Shown here piece by piece: positions 1-6,723 of a DNA stretch of 7,844 bases. The position numbers and the translations under genes are program-made. The notes beneath the pieces are model-generated. The model worked only from the letters and a program-made list of their open reading frames with translations, was not told the DNA's origin and ran no database searches. The number at the start of each line of letters is the position of its first letter. Position 1 is the stretch's first letter. Origin of the DNA: Lachnoclostridium sp. (GTDB lineage: Bacteria; Bacillota_A; Clostridia; Lachnospirales; Lachnospiraceae). The stretch covers positions 1-7,844 of the forward strand of contig SVDR01000084.1 in the NCBI GenBank assembly GCA_015057755.1, written 5' to 3'.

Positions 1-61
1 AATTCCAATTTCGTCGAAGAGATGCTTTTGGTATTTCCAAAACTTAATTACATAATATACC

Positions 62-95
62 GCCCATGCATTTTTATACTTAAATATGCATGGGC
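62..95. repeat. inverted repeat / possible weak terminator
   Basis: A perfect 10-bp inverted repeat, GCCCATGCAT (62-71) against ATGCATGGGC (86-95), encloses a 14-base A/T-rich loop. It is followed by TATTTGTAGCTTTTT, which is a loose T-tract. It may be the first of two tandem terminators for a gene to the left of the window. The symmetrical shape does not fix the strand. Confidence 0.4.
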
Positions 96-126
96 TATTT
101 GTAGCTTTTTACTTTGTCTACAGTCT

Positions 127-165
127 GGCAGTCCGGAATTTATTTCCGGGCTGCCTTTTTTCTTT
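127..165 (+). terminator. intrinsic terminator of an upstream gene
   Basis: The arms GGCAGTCCGGAA (127-138) and TTCCGGGCTGCC (144-155) form a 12-bp stem with one G:U pair and a 5-base loop. The stem is followed at once by TTTTTTCTTT. It presumably ends a transcript entering from the left; no gene can be assigned to the first 60 bases. Confidence 0.8.
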
Positions 166-191
166 GCAGATTGTTAAGAATATGTTATAAT
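164..191 (+). promoter_or_regulatory. candidate sigma-A promoter for glsA-regulator unit
   Basis: TATAAT (186-191) is preceded directly by TGT, giving an extended -10 (TGTTATAAT). A -35-like TTGCAG lies at 164-169 with a 16-base spacer. It sits right after the terminator T-run and about 45 bases before the glsA start, so it is the natural promoter of glsA. The -35 match is modest, but the extended -10 compensates. Confidence 0.65.
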
Positions 192-240
192 ATAGGCTAC
201 GGAAAAGACCGATTATTTTACATAGAAAGAGGGCATGGAG

Positions 241-1158
241 ATGGAAAAAGTATTAGCAGAGGCTCTTGAGATTGGAAAAAAACATATTGAGCAAGGTAAA
301 TGTGCATCTTATATTCCGGAACTTGCGAGAGCGGATAAGCATGATCTCGGTGTCTGTGTGATCACGAAATCTTGTGACCGTTATACAGCTGGAGACACAA
401 AGAAACGTTTTACGATCCAGAGTATTTCAAAAGTTATTTCCCTGGCGTTTGCGTTAGAACGTTTGGGATATGAGCGTGTATTTGAAAAGATGAGTATGGA
501 ACCGTCCGGCGACGCATTTGACTCCCTTTTAAAGCTGGATATGGCAGACGATAAACCGTTCAATCCGATGATCAATGCGGGAGCGATCGCGACGATCGGA
601 TATCTGGTGCCGGAGGTAACGTTTGAGGATATGCTGGCGTATGCAAGACGTGTGTGCATGGATCCGGGCATTGTGATAGATGAAAAGGTATTCGAGTCTG
701 AGATGAGTCACTGTGCGAGAAACCGTGCGATAGGATATTTATTGCAGAGTAAAGGCATCATTGATGCAGACGTAGAAGAAACTTTAAGATTATATACAAA
801 GATGTGTTCTCTGAGTGTGACAGCCGAAAGCCTGGCAAATCTTGGTCTGGTTATGGCGAGCGGCGGAAGACATCCGGAGACTGGTGTCCGCCTGATGGAT
901 GCAGAGGCTGTAAGACTGGTTAAGTCTATTATGCTGACCTGTGGTATGTACGACGGTTCCGGTGAATTTGCGGTTCGTGTCGGAATTCCGTCCAAGAGCG
1001 GTGTAGGCGGCGGTATTCTTGCTGTCGTTGAGAAACGTATGGGTATCGGTATTTACGGTCCGGCTCTCGATGAGAAGGGCAATAGTATTGCAGGCCAGAA
1101 TATGCTGGAATATTTGTCAAAGACGCTGAATTTACATATGTTTGCCAGTGAGAACTAA
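241..1158 (+). CDS. glsA: glutaminase (serine-dependent, GlsA family)
   Basis: Cytosolic glutaminase that hydrolyses L-glutamine to L-glutamate and ammonia; the family has a beta-lactamase-like fold with a serine nucleophile. From the Met at 241 the protein has 305 residues, the usual length. Visible family motifs are the catalytic S-x-x-K in FTIQSISK (Ser61, Lys64), NPMINAGAI (about 108-116), SE-x(6)-NRAIGYLL (about 153-168), the Tyr/Cys block YTKMCSLSV (about 185-193), and VGIPSKSGVGGGI near 247-259, the KTG-like segment. Start choice: an in-frame ATG at 235 is only one base from AGAGGG (228-233), whereas ATG 241 has 7-base spacing, so 241 is preferred; the two differ by two residues. The gene is intact and probably cotranscribed with the regulator 48 bases downstream. 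Its role (nitrogen supply or acid tolerance through ammonia) cannot be decided from sequence. Confidence 0.95.
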   Translation: MEKVLAEALEIGKKHIEQGKCASYIPELARADKHDLGVCVITKSCDRYTAGDTKKRFTIQSISKVISLAFALERLGYERVFEKMSMEPSGDAFDSLLKLDMADDKPFNPMINAGAIATIGYLVPEVTFEDMLAYARRVCMDPGIVIDEKVFESEMSHCARNRAIGYLLQSKGIIDADVEETLRLYTKMCSLSVTAESLANLGLVMASGGRHPETGVRLMDAEAVRLVKSIMLTCGMYDGSGEFAVRVGIPSKSGVGGGILAVVEKRMGIGIYGPALDEKGNSIAGQNMLEYLSKTLNLHMFASEN

Positions 1159-1206
1159 CAGTTTCCGGGTGTTTGGAGACTGACACGCACAGAGAGGGGT
1201 ATATTT

Positions 1207-2595
1207 GTGTGTACATATGAGGAACTCTTTTGCATGCTGAAAAGAGCACTTCAGAGTATAAAAGAACGAGATGTGGAAACGCTGGTGGAGCAGCTGGCAG
1301 AAGTACGCAGAGAACTGGATCAGCCAGAGCTGTTTCCGGATCTGGAAGGCGAATGGAATCTGCTGATGTCGATGCGCTGGTTTCTGGAGCCGGAGCAGGC
1401 GATCCCGTATTTGGAGAAAGCCAGAACGTTGATCGAGGGACATTCCAAAGTGATACCGGGTGTCACTTGTTTCTACACGGCTGTTTACGGCCCGTTATTC
1501 TTATTTTTAAAAGAGCCTGGTACGGCAGACCGGATCGGAGAGCAGCTGGAGCGCATGATGGAACTGTACGCTTCGCTGTTGGACGGTGTCAGCCGCTGTG
1601 ATCAGCTGTACTATGCTCAGCTTGCATTTTACCGGGCAGAATTTGAGAAGGCGCAGAGTTTCCTTTTGAAGGCAGAAGGAAGCGCGAAAAAATGTGGAAA
1701 TGTGCTGGATCAAATTTGCGTAGCGGAATACAAGGCACGTCTGGCGATCCATTTGAGTGATCCTGTCATGTGGAATCAGTCTCTTACGTTTATATGCGGT
1801 ATGCAGAATCATGAAGACCGTGTGATCCGTGAGGTGGCGTCCTGCATTAAGAGCAAGATCCAGATGTCGGTAGGCGTGATGTCCGGAGTCCCGCGTTGGA
1901 TTCAGAATGGAAAATTTGGTGCGATATCCGATGAAGGCCGGTATCGCCTGGTGGAAGACCGTGTAAGCCATGCTGCGTTTCCGCTTGTATGGTTCACATA
2001 TACGGAATATCTGTTGTATGATGCAGACTTTTACCGTGTGATCAACAGTGTGGATATTGCTGCAAAACTGTATGGTCTGGATCAAACGCTGCTGTATGAA
2101 AGTTACCTCTGGCTGTATAAAGCCGGTGCGTGGAGCGAGATCGGAGATCAGGAGCGTACGGTCAGATACCTGAGAGAAGCAGTCAGATGCCTCGCTCCGG
2201 ACCGTTTATGGCTGTTTGGTGCAGAATTCTTCCCGACACTGGGAGAAAGCCTGATTCCCGTGCTTGAACCGATGGGCAAGATGTCCATAGAGGGTTACCG
2301 AAGGTTTTCCAAGGAGTACCCGCTGAAATTAGAGGGGATTCGTGCGGTTATGTCGGAGTCTGTGTTCAAAGAACCGCTGACAGAAAAAGAGCAGGCGGTA
2401 GCTCGTCTGGCTGCTCTCGGGTATAAGAATGATGAGATAGCGGCTCAGATGTTCATCAGTTCTAATACAGTCAAGTATCATCTGGCGAATATTTATAAAA
2501 AGCTTGAGATCAAGAACCGTGTGGAATTGAAAAATGCAATGGAGATGTCGAAGAAGAGTGAATACGCTTATTGGGCAGAACTCCATAAGAAATAA
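1207..2595 (+). CDS. LuxR-type regulator with helical-repeat N-terminus
   Basis: A 462-residue DNA-binding regulator. The C-terminal 390-445 region is a LuxR/GerE helix-turn-helix: PLTEKEQAVARLAALGYKNDEIA opens the domain and ISSNTVKYHLANIYKKL (about 417-433) is the recognition helix, followed by KNRVELKNAM. Residues 1-385 are mostly alpha-helical and TPR-like, for example around 133-160 and 297-330, recalling the C-terminal part of MalT. There is no Walker A motif and no receiver domain, so it is neither a full MalT-type ATPase nor a classical response regulator. The start is GTG 1207, supported by GAGAGGGG (1192-1199) at 7-base spacing; the first in-frame ATG is nine codons further on. The frame ends with two adjacent stops (TAA TAG). 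It lies 48 bases after glsA on the same strand with no terminator between, so it is probably in the same operon and may regulate glsA. Ligand and targets are unknown. Confidence 0.9.
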   Translation: MCTYEELFCMLKRALQSIKERDVETLVEQLAEVRRELDQPELFPDLEGEWNLLMSMRWFLEPEQAIPYLEKARTLIEGHSKVIPGVTCFYTAVYGPLFLFLKEPGTADRIGEQLERMMELYASLLDGVSRCDQLYYAQLAFYRAEFEKAQSFLLKAEGSAKKCGNVLDQICVAEYKARLAIHLSDPVMWNQSLTFICGMQNHEDRVIREVASCIKSKIQMSVGVMSGVPRWIQNGKFGAISDEGRYRLVEDRVSHAAFPLVWFTYTEYLLYDADFYRVINSVDIAAKLYGLDQTLLYESYLWLYKAGAWSEIGDQERTVRYLREAVRCLAPDRLWLFGAEFFPTLGESLIPVLEPMGKMSIEGYRRFSKEYPLKLEGIRAVMSESVFKEPLTEKEQAVARLAALGYKNDEIAAQMFISSNTVKYHLANIYKKLEIKNRVELKNAMEMSKKSEYAYWAELHKK

Positions 2596-2609
2596 TAGGC
2601 TCCAGCTAT

Positions 2610-2649
2610 CGGGTGGGGGATACGAAAAAAACTACCCGAAAAGGTGGGG
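2610..2649 (+). other. G-rich segment with two competing stems
   Basis: GGTGGGG occurs twice (2612-2618 and 2643-2649), on either side of CTACCC (2632-2637). The upstream copy gives a 7-bp stem, CGGGTGG (2610-2616) with CTACCCG (2632-2638), across an A-rich loop. The downstream copy can pair GGTGG (2643-2647) with CTACC (2632-2636). The two stems exclude each other. This lies after the regulator stop codon and just before a terminator hairpin. It resembles switch-like RNA but matches no riboswitch class I can name. Confidence 0.35.
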
Positions 2650-2653
2650 CGTG

Positions 2654-2708
2654 AAAAGAACGTTCATGTTATGATTACACCGTAACAAAAACGTTCTTTT
2701 TGTTTTTT
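2654..2708 (+). terminator. intrinsic terminator after the regulator gene
   Basis: AAAAGAACGTT (2654-2664) and AACGTTCTTTT (2690-2700) form a perfect 11-bp stem. A smaller stem, GTTA (2668-2671) with TAAC (2683-2686), lies within its loop. It is followed by TGTTTTTT. It should end the glsA-regulator transcript, unless the overlapping inverted repeat at 2682-2750 forms instead. Confidence 0.75.
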
Positions 2709-2757
2709 AGGATACCTCCGAAAATCCTTACAGCAGGACGTTTTTGTTACTTTTTTT
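2682..2757 (+). terminator. second, overlapping inverted repeat with T-run
   Basis: GTAACAAAAACGT (2682-2694) is the exact reverse complement of ACGTTTTTGTTAC (2738-2750), a 13-bp stem with a 43-base loop. It is followed by seven Ts (2751-2757). Its left arm shares bases 2690-2694 with the right arm of the first hairpin, so the two stems compete. The loop contains a small AGGAT/ATCCT hairpin (2709-2713 with 2724-2728). It may be a back-up terminator or part of an attenuator. Confidence 0.5.
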
Positions 2758-2815
2758 ATTTAATAACTTACAGTTATAAAAGGAATAGAAAACCGATATA
2801 GTTGCCCGGTTTGGT

Positions 2816-2821
2816 TATAAT
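2816..2821 (+). promoter_or_regulatory. possible -10 element for leuB
   Basis: A perfect TATAAT lies about 65 bases before the leuB start and after both hairpins. No good -35 hexamer sits at 16-18 bases upstream, and there is no TGn directly before it. A promoter here is likely but may depend on an activator or be weak. Confidence 0.4.
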
Positions 2822-2830
2822 TGCAAAATG

Positions 2831-2885
2831 CCTCCGGATAGGATAAGATGATTTTAGAAAACAAGATGCAAACGGAGGAATCATC
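2831..2885 (+). promoter_or_regulatory. leuB leader able to pair with its own RBS
   Basis: The leuB ribosome binding site is CGGAGG (2873-2878), 7 bases before the ATG. CCTCCG (2831-2836) is its exact complement. GATGATT (2847-2853) is the exact complement of AATCATC (2879-2885), the bases between the binding site and the start codon. The order A-B-A'-B' means the two stems could form a pseudoknot or alternate. Either would hide the translation start. This is read directly from sequence; folding and function are inference. Confidence 0.4.
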
Positions 2886-3968
2886 ATGGAATATAGAATT
2901 GCAACTATTTCAGGCGACGGAATCGGACCGGAGATCGTGACGGAAGCGAAAAAAGTATTAGACCGCGTGGGCGAGGTATACGGACATAAGTTTCATTATG
3001 AGGAAGTTTTGATGGGCGGTATTTCCATCGATACGTATGGTGTTCCACTGACGGAGGAAGCACTGGCGACGGCAAAAGCCAGCGATTCCGTGCTTCTGGG
3101 CGCTGTAGGAGGCAATGTGGGCAATTCCCGCTGGTATGATGTGGCACCGAACCTGAGGCCGGAAGCGGGTCTTCTGGCGATCCGTAAGGGGTTAAATCTG
3201 TTCGCAAACATTCGCCCGGCCTATCTGTATGACGGACTGGATGAAGCGTGTCCGCTGAAAAAGGAGATCATCGGTGACGGTTTTGATATGGTGATCGTTC
3301 GTGAGCTGACCGGAGGACTTTATTTCGGCGAACGTCACACAGAAGAAGTGAACGGTGTGATGCAGGCGACAGACACTCTGGTATACAATGAAAATGAAAT
3401 CCGCCGTGTGGCGTTAAAGGCATTTGATATTGCCATGAAGAGAAAGAAAAAAGTGACCAGCGTGGACAAGGCCAATGTGCTGGATTCCTCCAGACTCTGG
3501 AGAAAAGTGGTTGCAGAAGTGGCCAAAGATTATCCGGAGGTTACGCTGGAAAATATGCTGGTAGATAACTGTGCGATGCAGCTCGTTATGAACCCGGGAC
3601 AGTTTGATGTGATCTTAACCGAGAATATGTTTGGCGATATTTTATCGGATGAAGCCAGCATGATCACCGGTTCCATCGGAATGTTATCTTCTGCAAGCCT
3701 GAACGAAGGCAAATTTGGCCTGTATGAGCCGAGCCACGGTTCTGCTCCGGACATTGCAGGAAAAGGCATTGCCAATCCGATCGCAACGATCCTCTCGGCA
3801 GCGATGATGCTCCGTTTCTCATTTGATCTGGACAAAGAAGCGGATGCAATTGAAAATGCGGTAAGAAAAGTACTGGCAGATGGTTATCGTACGGTAGACA
3901 TTATGGCAGACGAAATGACGCAGGTTGGCACCGTTGAAATGGGCAAATTAATCTGTGAAAGAATCTAA
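2886..3968 (+). CDS. leuB: 3-isopropylmalate dehydrogenase
   Basis: LeuB oxidatively decarboxylates (2R,3S)-3-isopropylmalate with NAD+ to the precursor of 2-oxoisocaproate, the last step specific to leucine synthesis before transamination; it is a cytosolic homodimer needing Mg2+ or Mn2+. The 360 residues are full length. Visible motifs are the N-terminal GDGIGPEI (10-17), LLGAVGG (70-76), substrate-binding arginines in [13 protein letters not shown] (Arg100, Arg110) and [13 protein letters not shown] (Arg139, with Tyr146), Lys195 in SVDKANVL, Asp227 in VDNCAMQ, the isocitrate/isopropylmalate dehydrogenase signature around [20 protein letters not shown] (Asp251, Asp255), and the NAD-binding [18 protein letters not shown] (281-298). 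ATG 2886 has GGAGG at 7 bases. No leuA, leuC or leuD is nearby, and a strong terminator follows, so it is probably a single-gene transcript with possible leader control. Confidence 0.97.
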   Translation: MEYRIATISGDGIGPEIVTEAKKVLDRVGEVYGHKFHYEEVLMGGISIDTYGVPLTEEALATAKASDSVLLGAVGGNVGNSRWYDVAPNLRPEAGLLAIRKGLNLFANIRPAYLYDGLDEACPLKKEIIGDGFDMVIVRELTGGLYFGERHTEEVNGVMQATDTLVYNENEIRRVALKAFDIAMKRKKKVTSVDKANVLDSSRLWRKVVAEVAKDYPEVTLENMLVDNCAMQLVMNPGQFDVILTENMFGDILSDEASMITGSIGMLSSASLNEGKFGLYEPSHGSAPDIAGKGIANPIATILSAAMMLRFSFDLDKEADAIENAVRKVLADGYRTVDIMADEMTQVGTVEMGKLICERI

Positions 3969-3975
3969 AAATAAG

Positions 3976-4013
3976 AAAAGTGCGGGATTTGTCAAAAAAT
4001 CCTGCACTTTTTT
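3976..4013 (+). terminator. intrinsic terminator of leuB
   Basis: AAAAGTGCGGGATTT (3976-3990) and AAATCCTGCACTTTT (3997-4011) form a 15-bp stem with one G:U pair and a 6-base loop, running into six Ts (4008-4013). It starts 8 bases after the leuB stop. The A-tract on the left arm could also let it work on the opposite strand. Confidence 0.92.
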
Positions 4014-4014
4014 A

Positions 4015-4043
4015 TTGATTTTGCATAATATCTGTGGTAGGAT
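4015..4043 (+). promoter_or_regulatory. candidate sigma-A promoter of serC-serA
   Basis: TTGATT (4015-4020), a 17-base spacer and TAGGAT (4038-4043), with TGG directly before the -10 (extended -10). It starts immediately after the leuB terminator and would give a leader of about 50 bases before serC. No riboswitch or leader peptide is apparent there. Confidence 0.6.
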
Positions 4044-4100
4044 AGACGCAATTACACATTTTAACGCGTGACAAAAGTAAAGCGTGAGAGGAGAACGAGT

Positions 4101-5183
4101 ATGAGAGTCTATAATTTTTCAGCTGGTCCGGCAGTCCTTCCGGAGGAAGTTTTGAGAGAGGCAGCAGCAGAAATGCTGGATTATAACGGAACAGGAATGT
4201 CTGTGATGGAGATGAGCCATCGCTCCAAACCGTTCGAGGAGATCATTGAAACGGCAGAGCAGGATCTGCGCGATCTGCTGCAGATTCCGGACAACTATAA
4301 AGTATTATTCCTGCAGGGAGGCGCGCACCAGCAGTTTGCGGCCGTTCCGTTAAATCTGATGAAAAATCGTGTGGGCAACTATATTATTACCGGCCAGTGG
4401 GCGAAGAGAGCGTGGAAAGAGGCATCGAAGTACGGTAAGTCCACAGCGCTTGCTTCCAGTGAAGATAAAACCTTCAGCTATATTCCGGATTGCTCCGATC
4501 TTCCGATCGATGAGGATGCGGATTACGTTTATATTTGTGAGAACAATACCATTTACGGAACCAAGTTCCATGAACTTCCAAATACAAAGGGCAAGGTTCT
4601 TGTTTCCGATGTATCGTCCTGCTTCCTTTCCGAACCGATGGATGTGGAAAAGTATGGTCTGATCTACGGCGGTGTTCAGAAGAATATCGGACCGGCGGGC
4701 GTGGTGATCGTGATCATCCGTGAAGACCTGCTGACAGACGATGTGCTTCCGGAGACACCGACGATCCTGCAGTACAAGATCCAGGCGGATGCGGGATCTC
4801 TTTACAACACACCTCCGTGTTACGGAATTTATATCTGCGGAAAAGTGTTCAAATGGATCAAGGCTCAGGGCGGTCTTGAGGCCATGAAAGAAAAAAATGA
4901 GCGCAAGGCGAAGATGCTTTATGATTTCCTGGATAACAGTCAGCTGTTCCATGGTACGGTTGCACCAAAGGACCGTTCGATCATGAATGTGCCGTTCGTA
5001 ACAGGCGACAAGGAGATGGATGCTCTGTTTGTTAAAGAGGCAGACGCAGCCGGTTTTGTAAATCTGAAAGGCCATCGCTCCGTGGGCGGTATGAGAGCCA
5101 GCATTTACAATGCGATGCCGGAAGAAGGCGTTGCAAAGCTTGTTGAATTTATGAAGGCATTCGAAGCGAAATATGGAAAATAG
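4101..5183 (+). CDS. serC: phosphoserine aminotransferase
   Basis: SerC is a PLP-dependent, class V-fold aminotransferase that makes O-phospho-L-serine from 3-phosphohydroxypyruvate using glutamate; the family also acts in the PLP synthesis branch in some bacteria. The product is 360 residues, the normal length. It opens with the typical MRVYNFSAGPAVLP, then MEMSHRS (37-42, phosphate-binding His/Arg), LQGGAHQQFAAVPLN (71-85), Trp100 in TGQWAKRA (stacks on PLP), Asp170 in VSDVSS, the PLP lysine Lys194 in GGVQKNIGPAG, and C-terminal GHRSVGGMRASIYNAM (324-339, substrate arginines). ATG 4101 is chosen over an in-frame GTG at 4068 because AGAGGAG (4087-4093) lies 7 bases before it and homologues begin here. 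It is first in a two-gene operon with serA. Confidence 0.97.
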   Translation: MRVYNFSAGPAVLPEEVLREAAAEMLDYNGTGMSVMEMSHRSKPFEEIIETAEQDLRDLLQIPDNYKVLFLQGGAHQQFAAVPLNLMKNRVGNYIITGQWAKRAWKEASKYGKSTALASSEDKTFSYIPDCSDLPIDEDADYVYICENNTIYGTKFHELPNTKGKVLVSDVSSCFLSEPMDVEKYGLIYGGVQKNIGPAGVVIVIIREDLLTDDVLPETPTILQYKIQADAGSLYNTPPCYGIYICGKVFKWIKAQGGLEAMKEKNERKAKMLYDFLDNSQLFHGTVAPKDRSIMNVPFVTGDKEMDALFVKEADAAGFVNLKGHRSVGGMRASIYNAMPEEGVAKLVEFMKAFEAKYGK

Positions 5184-5196
5184 GGGGCGCATCAGG

Positions 5197-6360
5197 ATGA
5201 GAAAAATTTGTTGTCTAAATGCTATTGCAGACTGTGGTCTGGAACGATTGACAGAGGAATATATGCTGGTGGAAAGTCCGGCAGACGCTGAGGGTATTTT
5301 GGTGCGAAGTGCATCTATGCACGAGATGGAGCTTCCGGCAAACCTCCACGCGATCGCAAGAGCCGGAGCCGGTGTCAACAATATTCCGTTAGATAAATGC
5401 GCAGAGAAAGGCATCGTGGTGTTCAATACTCCGGGCGCAAACAAGAACGGTGTAAAAGAGCTGGTGCTGGCAGGACTTCTGCTGGCTTCCAGAGATATTG
5501 TCGGCGGTATTGAGTGGTGCCGCAGCCAGAAAGATGAGCCGGATATCGCGAAAAAGGTAGAGAAAGGGAAAAAAGCCTTTGCCGGATGCGAGATCAAAGG
5601 AAAAAAACTGGGTGTGATCGGTCTCGGTGCGATCGGCTGTGAAGTTGCCAATGCAGCGATCGGACTTGGCATGGATGTGTACGGATACGATCCATTTATT
5701 TCCGTCAACGCAGCCTGGATGCTTTCCAGATCTGTAAAACATATTTTAGATGTGGAGACCATTTACAGCGAGTGCGATTATATTACGATTCATGTTCCGC
5801 TTCTGGATTCTACCAAGCACATGATCTGCAAAGAATCCATAGGAAAGATGAGAGACGGTGTTGTGATCCTGAATTTCGCCCGCGATCTTCTGGTCAATGA
5901 TGACGATATGGAAGAGGCATTAAAGAGTGGAAAAGTAAAGAAATACGTGACGGATTTCCCGAACGAGAGAACAGTCTCTATGGACGGCGTGATCGCAATT
6001 CCACATCTTGGCGCGTCCACCGAGGAGTCAGAAGAAAACTGTGCTATGATGGCAGTGGATGAGCTGAGAGATTATCTGGAAAACGGCAATATCCGCAATT
6101 CCGTCAATTATCCGAACTGTGACATGGGCATCTGCCACGATGTGGCCAGAATCGCCGTGCATCATGCCAACATTCCGAACATGATCAGCCAGGTAACAGG
6201 TGTTCTGGCGGCAGACGGTCTGAATATTAACCATATGATGAACAAGAGCCGCGGACAGTACGCTTACATGCTGCTTGATATGGAAGATTCTGTAAATGCA
6301 GAAGCGATCAAGCATCTGGAGAAGATCCAGGGAGTGTATAAGGTGAGGATGGTTAAATAA
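5197..6360 (+). CDS. serA: D-3-phosphoglycerate dehydrogenase, short form with ACT domain
   Basis: Catalyses the first step of serine synthesis, NAD-dependent oxidation of 3-phosphoglycerate to 3-phosphohydroxypyruvate, the substrate of SerC. The 387 residues are close to the short SerA form (about 400) and lack the intervening domain of the 525-residue type. Seen in order: substrate-binding VRSAS (36-40) and ARAGAGVNNIP (54-64), the Rossmann motif GVIGLGAIG (139-147) with acidic Asp165 in YGYDP, and the catalytic set Arg229 (NFARD), Glu257 (FPNE) and His270 (IPHLGAST). Residues about 317-387 form an ACT domain, which in this family usually binds serine for feedback inhibition. Arg229 is followed by Asp where most relatives have Gly. 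ATG 5197 is favoured over an upstream in-frame ATG at 5173 that would overlap serC. AGGGGG (5182-5187) overlaps the serC stop, 9 bases before 5197, suggesting translational coupling. Confidence 0.94.
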   Translation: MRKICCLNAIADCGLERLTEEYMLVESPADAEGILVRSASMHEMELPANLHAIARAGAGVNNIPLDKCAEKGIVVFNTPGANKNGVKELVLAGLLLASRDIVGGIEWCRSQKDEPDIAKKVEKGKKAFAGCEIKGKKLGVIGLGAIGCEVANAAIGLGMDVYGYDPFISVNAAWMLSRSVKHILDVETIYSECDYITIHVPLLDSTKHMICKESIGKMRDGVVILNFARDLLVNDDDMEEALKSGKVKKYVTDFPNERTVSMDGVIAIPHLGASTEESEENCAMMAVDELRDYLENGNIRNSVNYPNCDMGICHDVARIAVHHANIPNMISQVTGVLAADGLNINHMMNKSRGQYAYMLLDMEDSVNAEAIKHLEKIQGVYKVRMVK

Positions 6361-6590
6361 GGATTTCATTTAGTAATAATATAAGTATCTTCAGAAAATC
6401 CCATACTATCTCCAATGATAGGTTGGACGACTGCACTTCGAAAGATTTTCGACTGTACAAAGGTCGCAAATGCTCTTATCGCGACCGACTACAGTCGGAT
6501 AAAATCGCATCGAAGCAAAGGTAGTCAACCGTATTTGGAGATAGTATGGTTTTTCTACAGATATACTATTTTATTTACTAAATGAAATCC
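6361..6590. mobile_element. MITE-like 230-bp imperfect palindrome
   Basis: The whole segment is a near palindrome centred near 6475. The outer 16 bases match perfectly: GGATTTCATTTAGTAA (6361-6376) against 6575-6590. A perfect 15-base block, CCATACTATCTCCAA (6401-6415), pairs with 6535-6549. Further matches follow inwards: GGTTG (6421-6425) with CAACC (6526-6530), CTTCGA (6436-6441) with 6510-6515, CGACTGTA (6450-6457) with TACAGTCG (6490-6497), and GGTCGC (6462-6467) with GCGACC (6481-6486). It codes for no protein. Size and structure fit a miniature inverted-repeat element, although no target-site duplication is evident. It starts at the base after the serA stop. T-run 6550-6554 follows one arm, so it may also act as a terminator or 3' stabiliser of the serCA mRNA. 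Confidence 0.55.
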
Positions 6591-6657
6591 CCATTTTGGG
6601 GAAGAAAATAAATAGTTTGAATAATTACATACAATTTGACAATTAATTGATAATTGG

Positions 6658-6717
6658 AAAATAAAATAAAAATATTTGCAAAAAGTAGTTGACAAAACAA
6701 ATGTGTTGCACTATAAT
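6658..6717 (+). promoter_or_regulatory. perfect-consensus sigma-A promoter with A/T-rich upstream tract
   Basis: TTGACA (6689-6694), a 17-base spacer and TATAAT (6712-6717) match the consensus at every position. The preceding 6658-6685 is made of A and T tracts like an UP element. This is the strongest promoter in the window by inspection, yet no protein gene follows it on this strand. Transcription should start near 6724. Confidence 0.88.
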
Positions 6718-6723
6718 AAAGAC

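Noticed and set aside
1..174. Open plus-strand frame at the left edge, possibly the tail of an upstream gene
   Set aside because: The frame runs through both hairpins and the terminator T-run. A shorter frame ending at 43-45 is also possible. With so few residues neither can be supported.
2596..2709. T-box or preQ1 riboswitch before leuB
   Set aside because: The GGTGGGG segments do not match the T-box consensus AGGGTGGNACCGCG, and no specifier stem is visible. The AAAAAAACTA stretch recalls the preQ1 tail, but the required first stem and loop are absent.
4350..5762. Long open frame of about 470 codons on the minus strand opposite serC and serA
   Set aside because: It is antisense to two clearly conserved genes, has no family resemblance, and lacks its own operon context; it reflects the codon pattern of the real genes.
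6636..6667. Another TTGACA upstream of the consensus promoter
   Set aside because: The nearest -10-like TAAAAT is 20 bases away, outside normal spacing, so a second promoter is not well supported.
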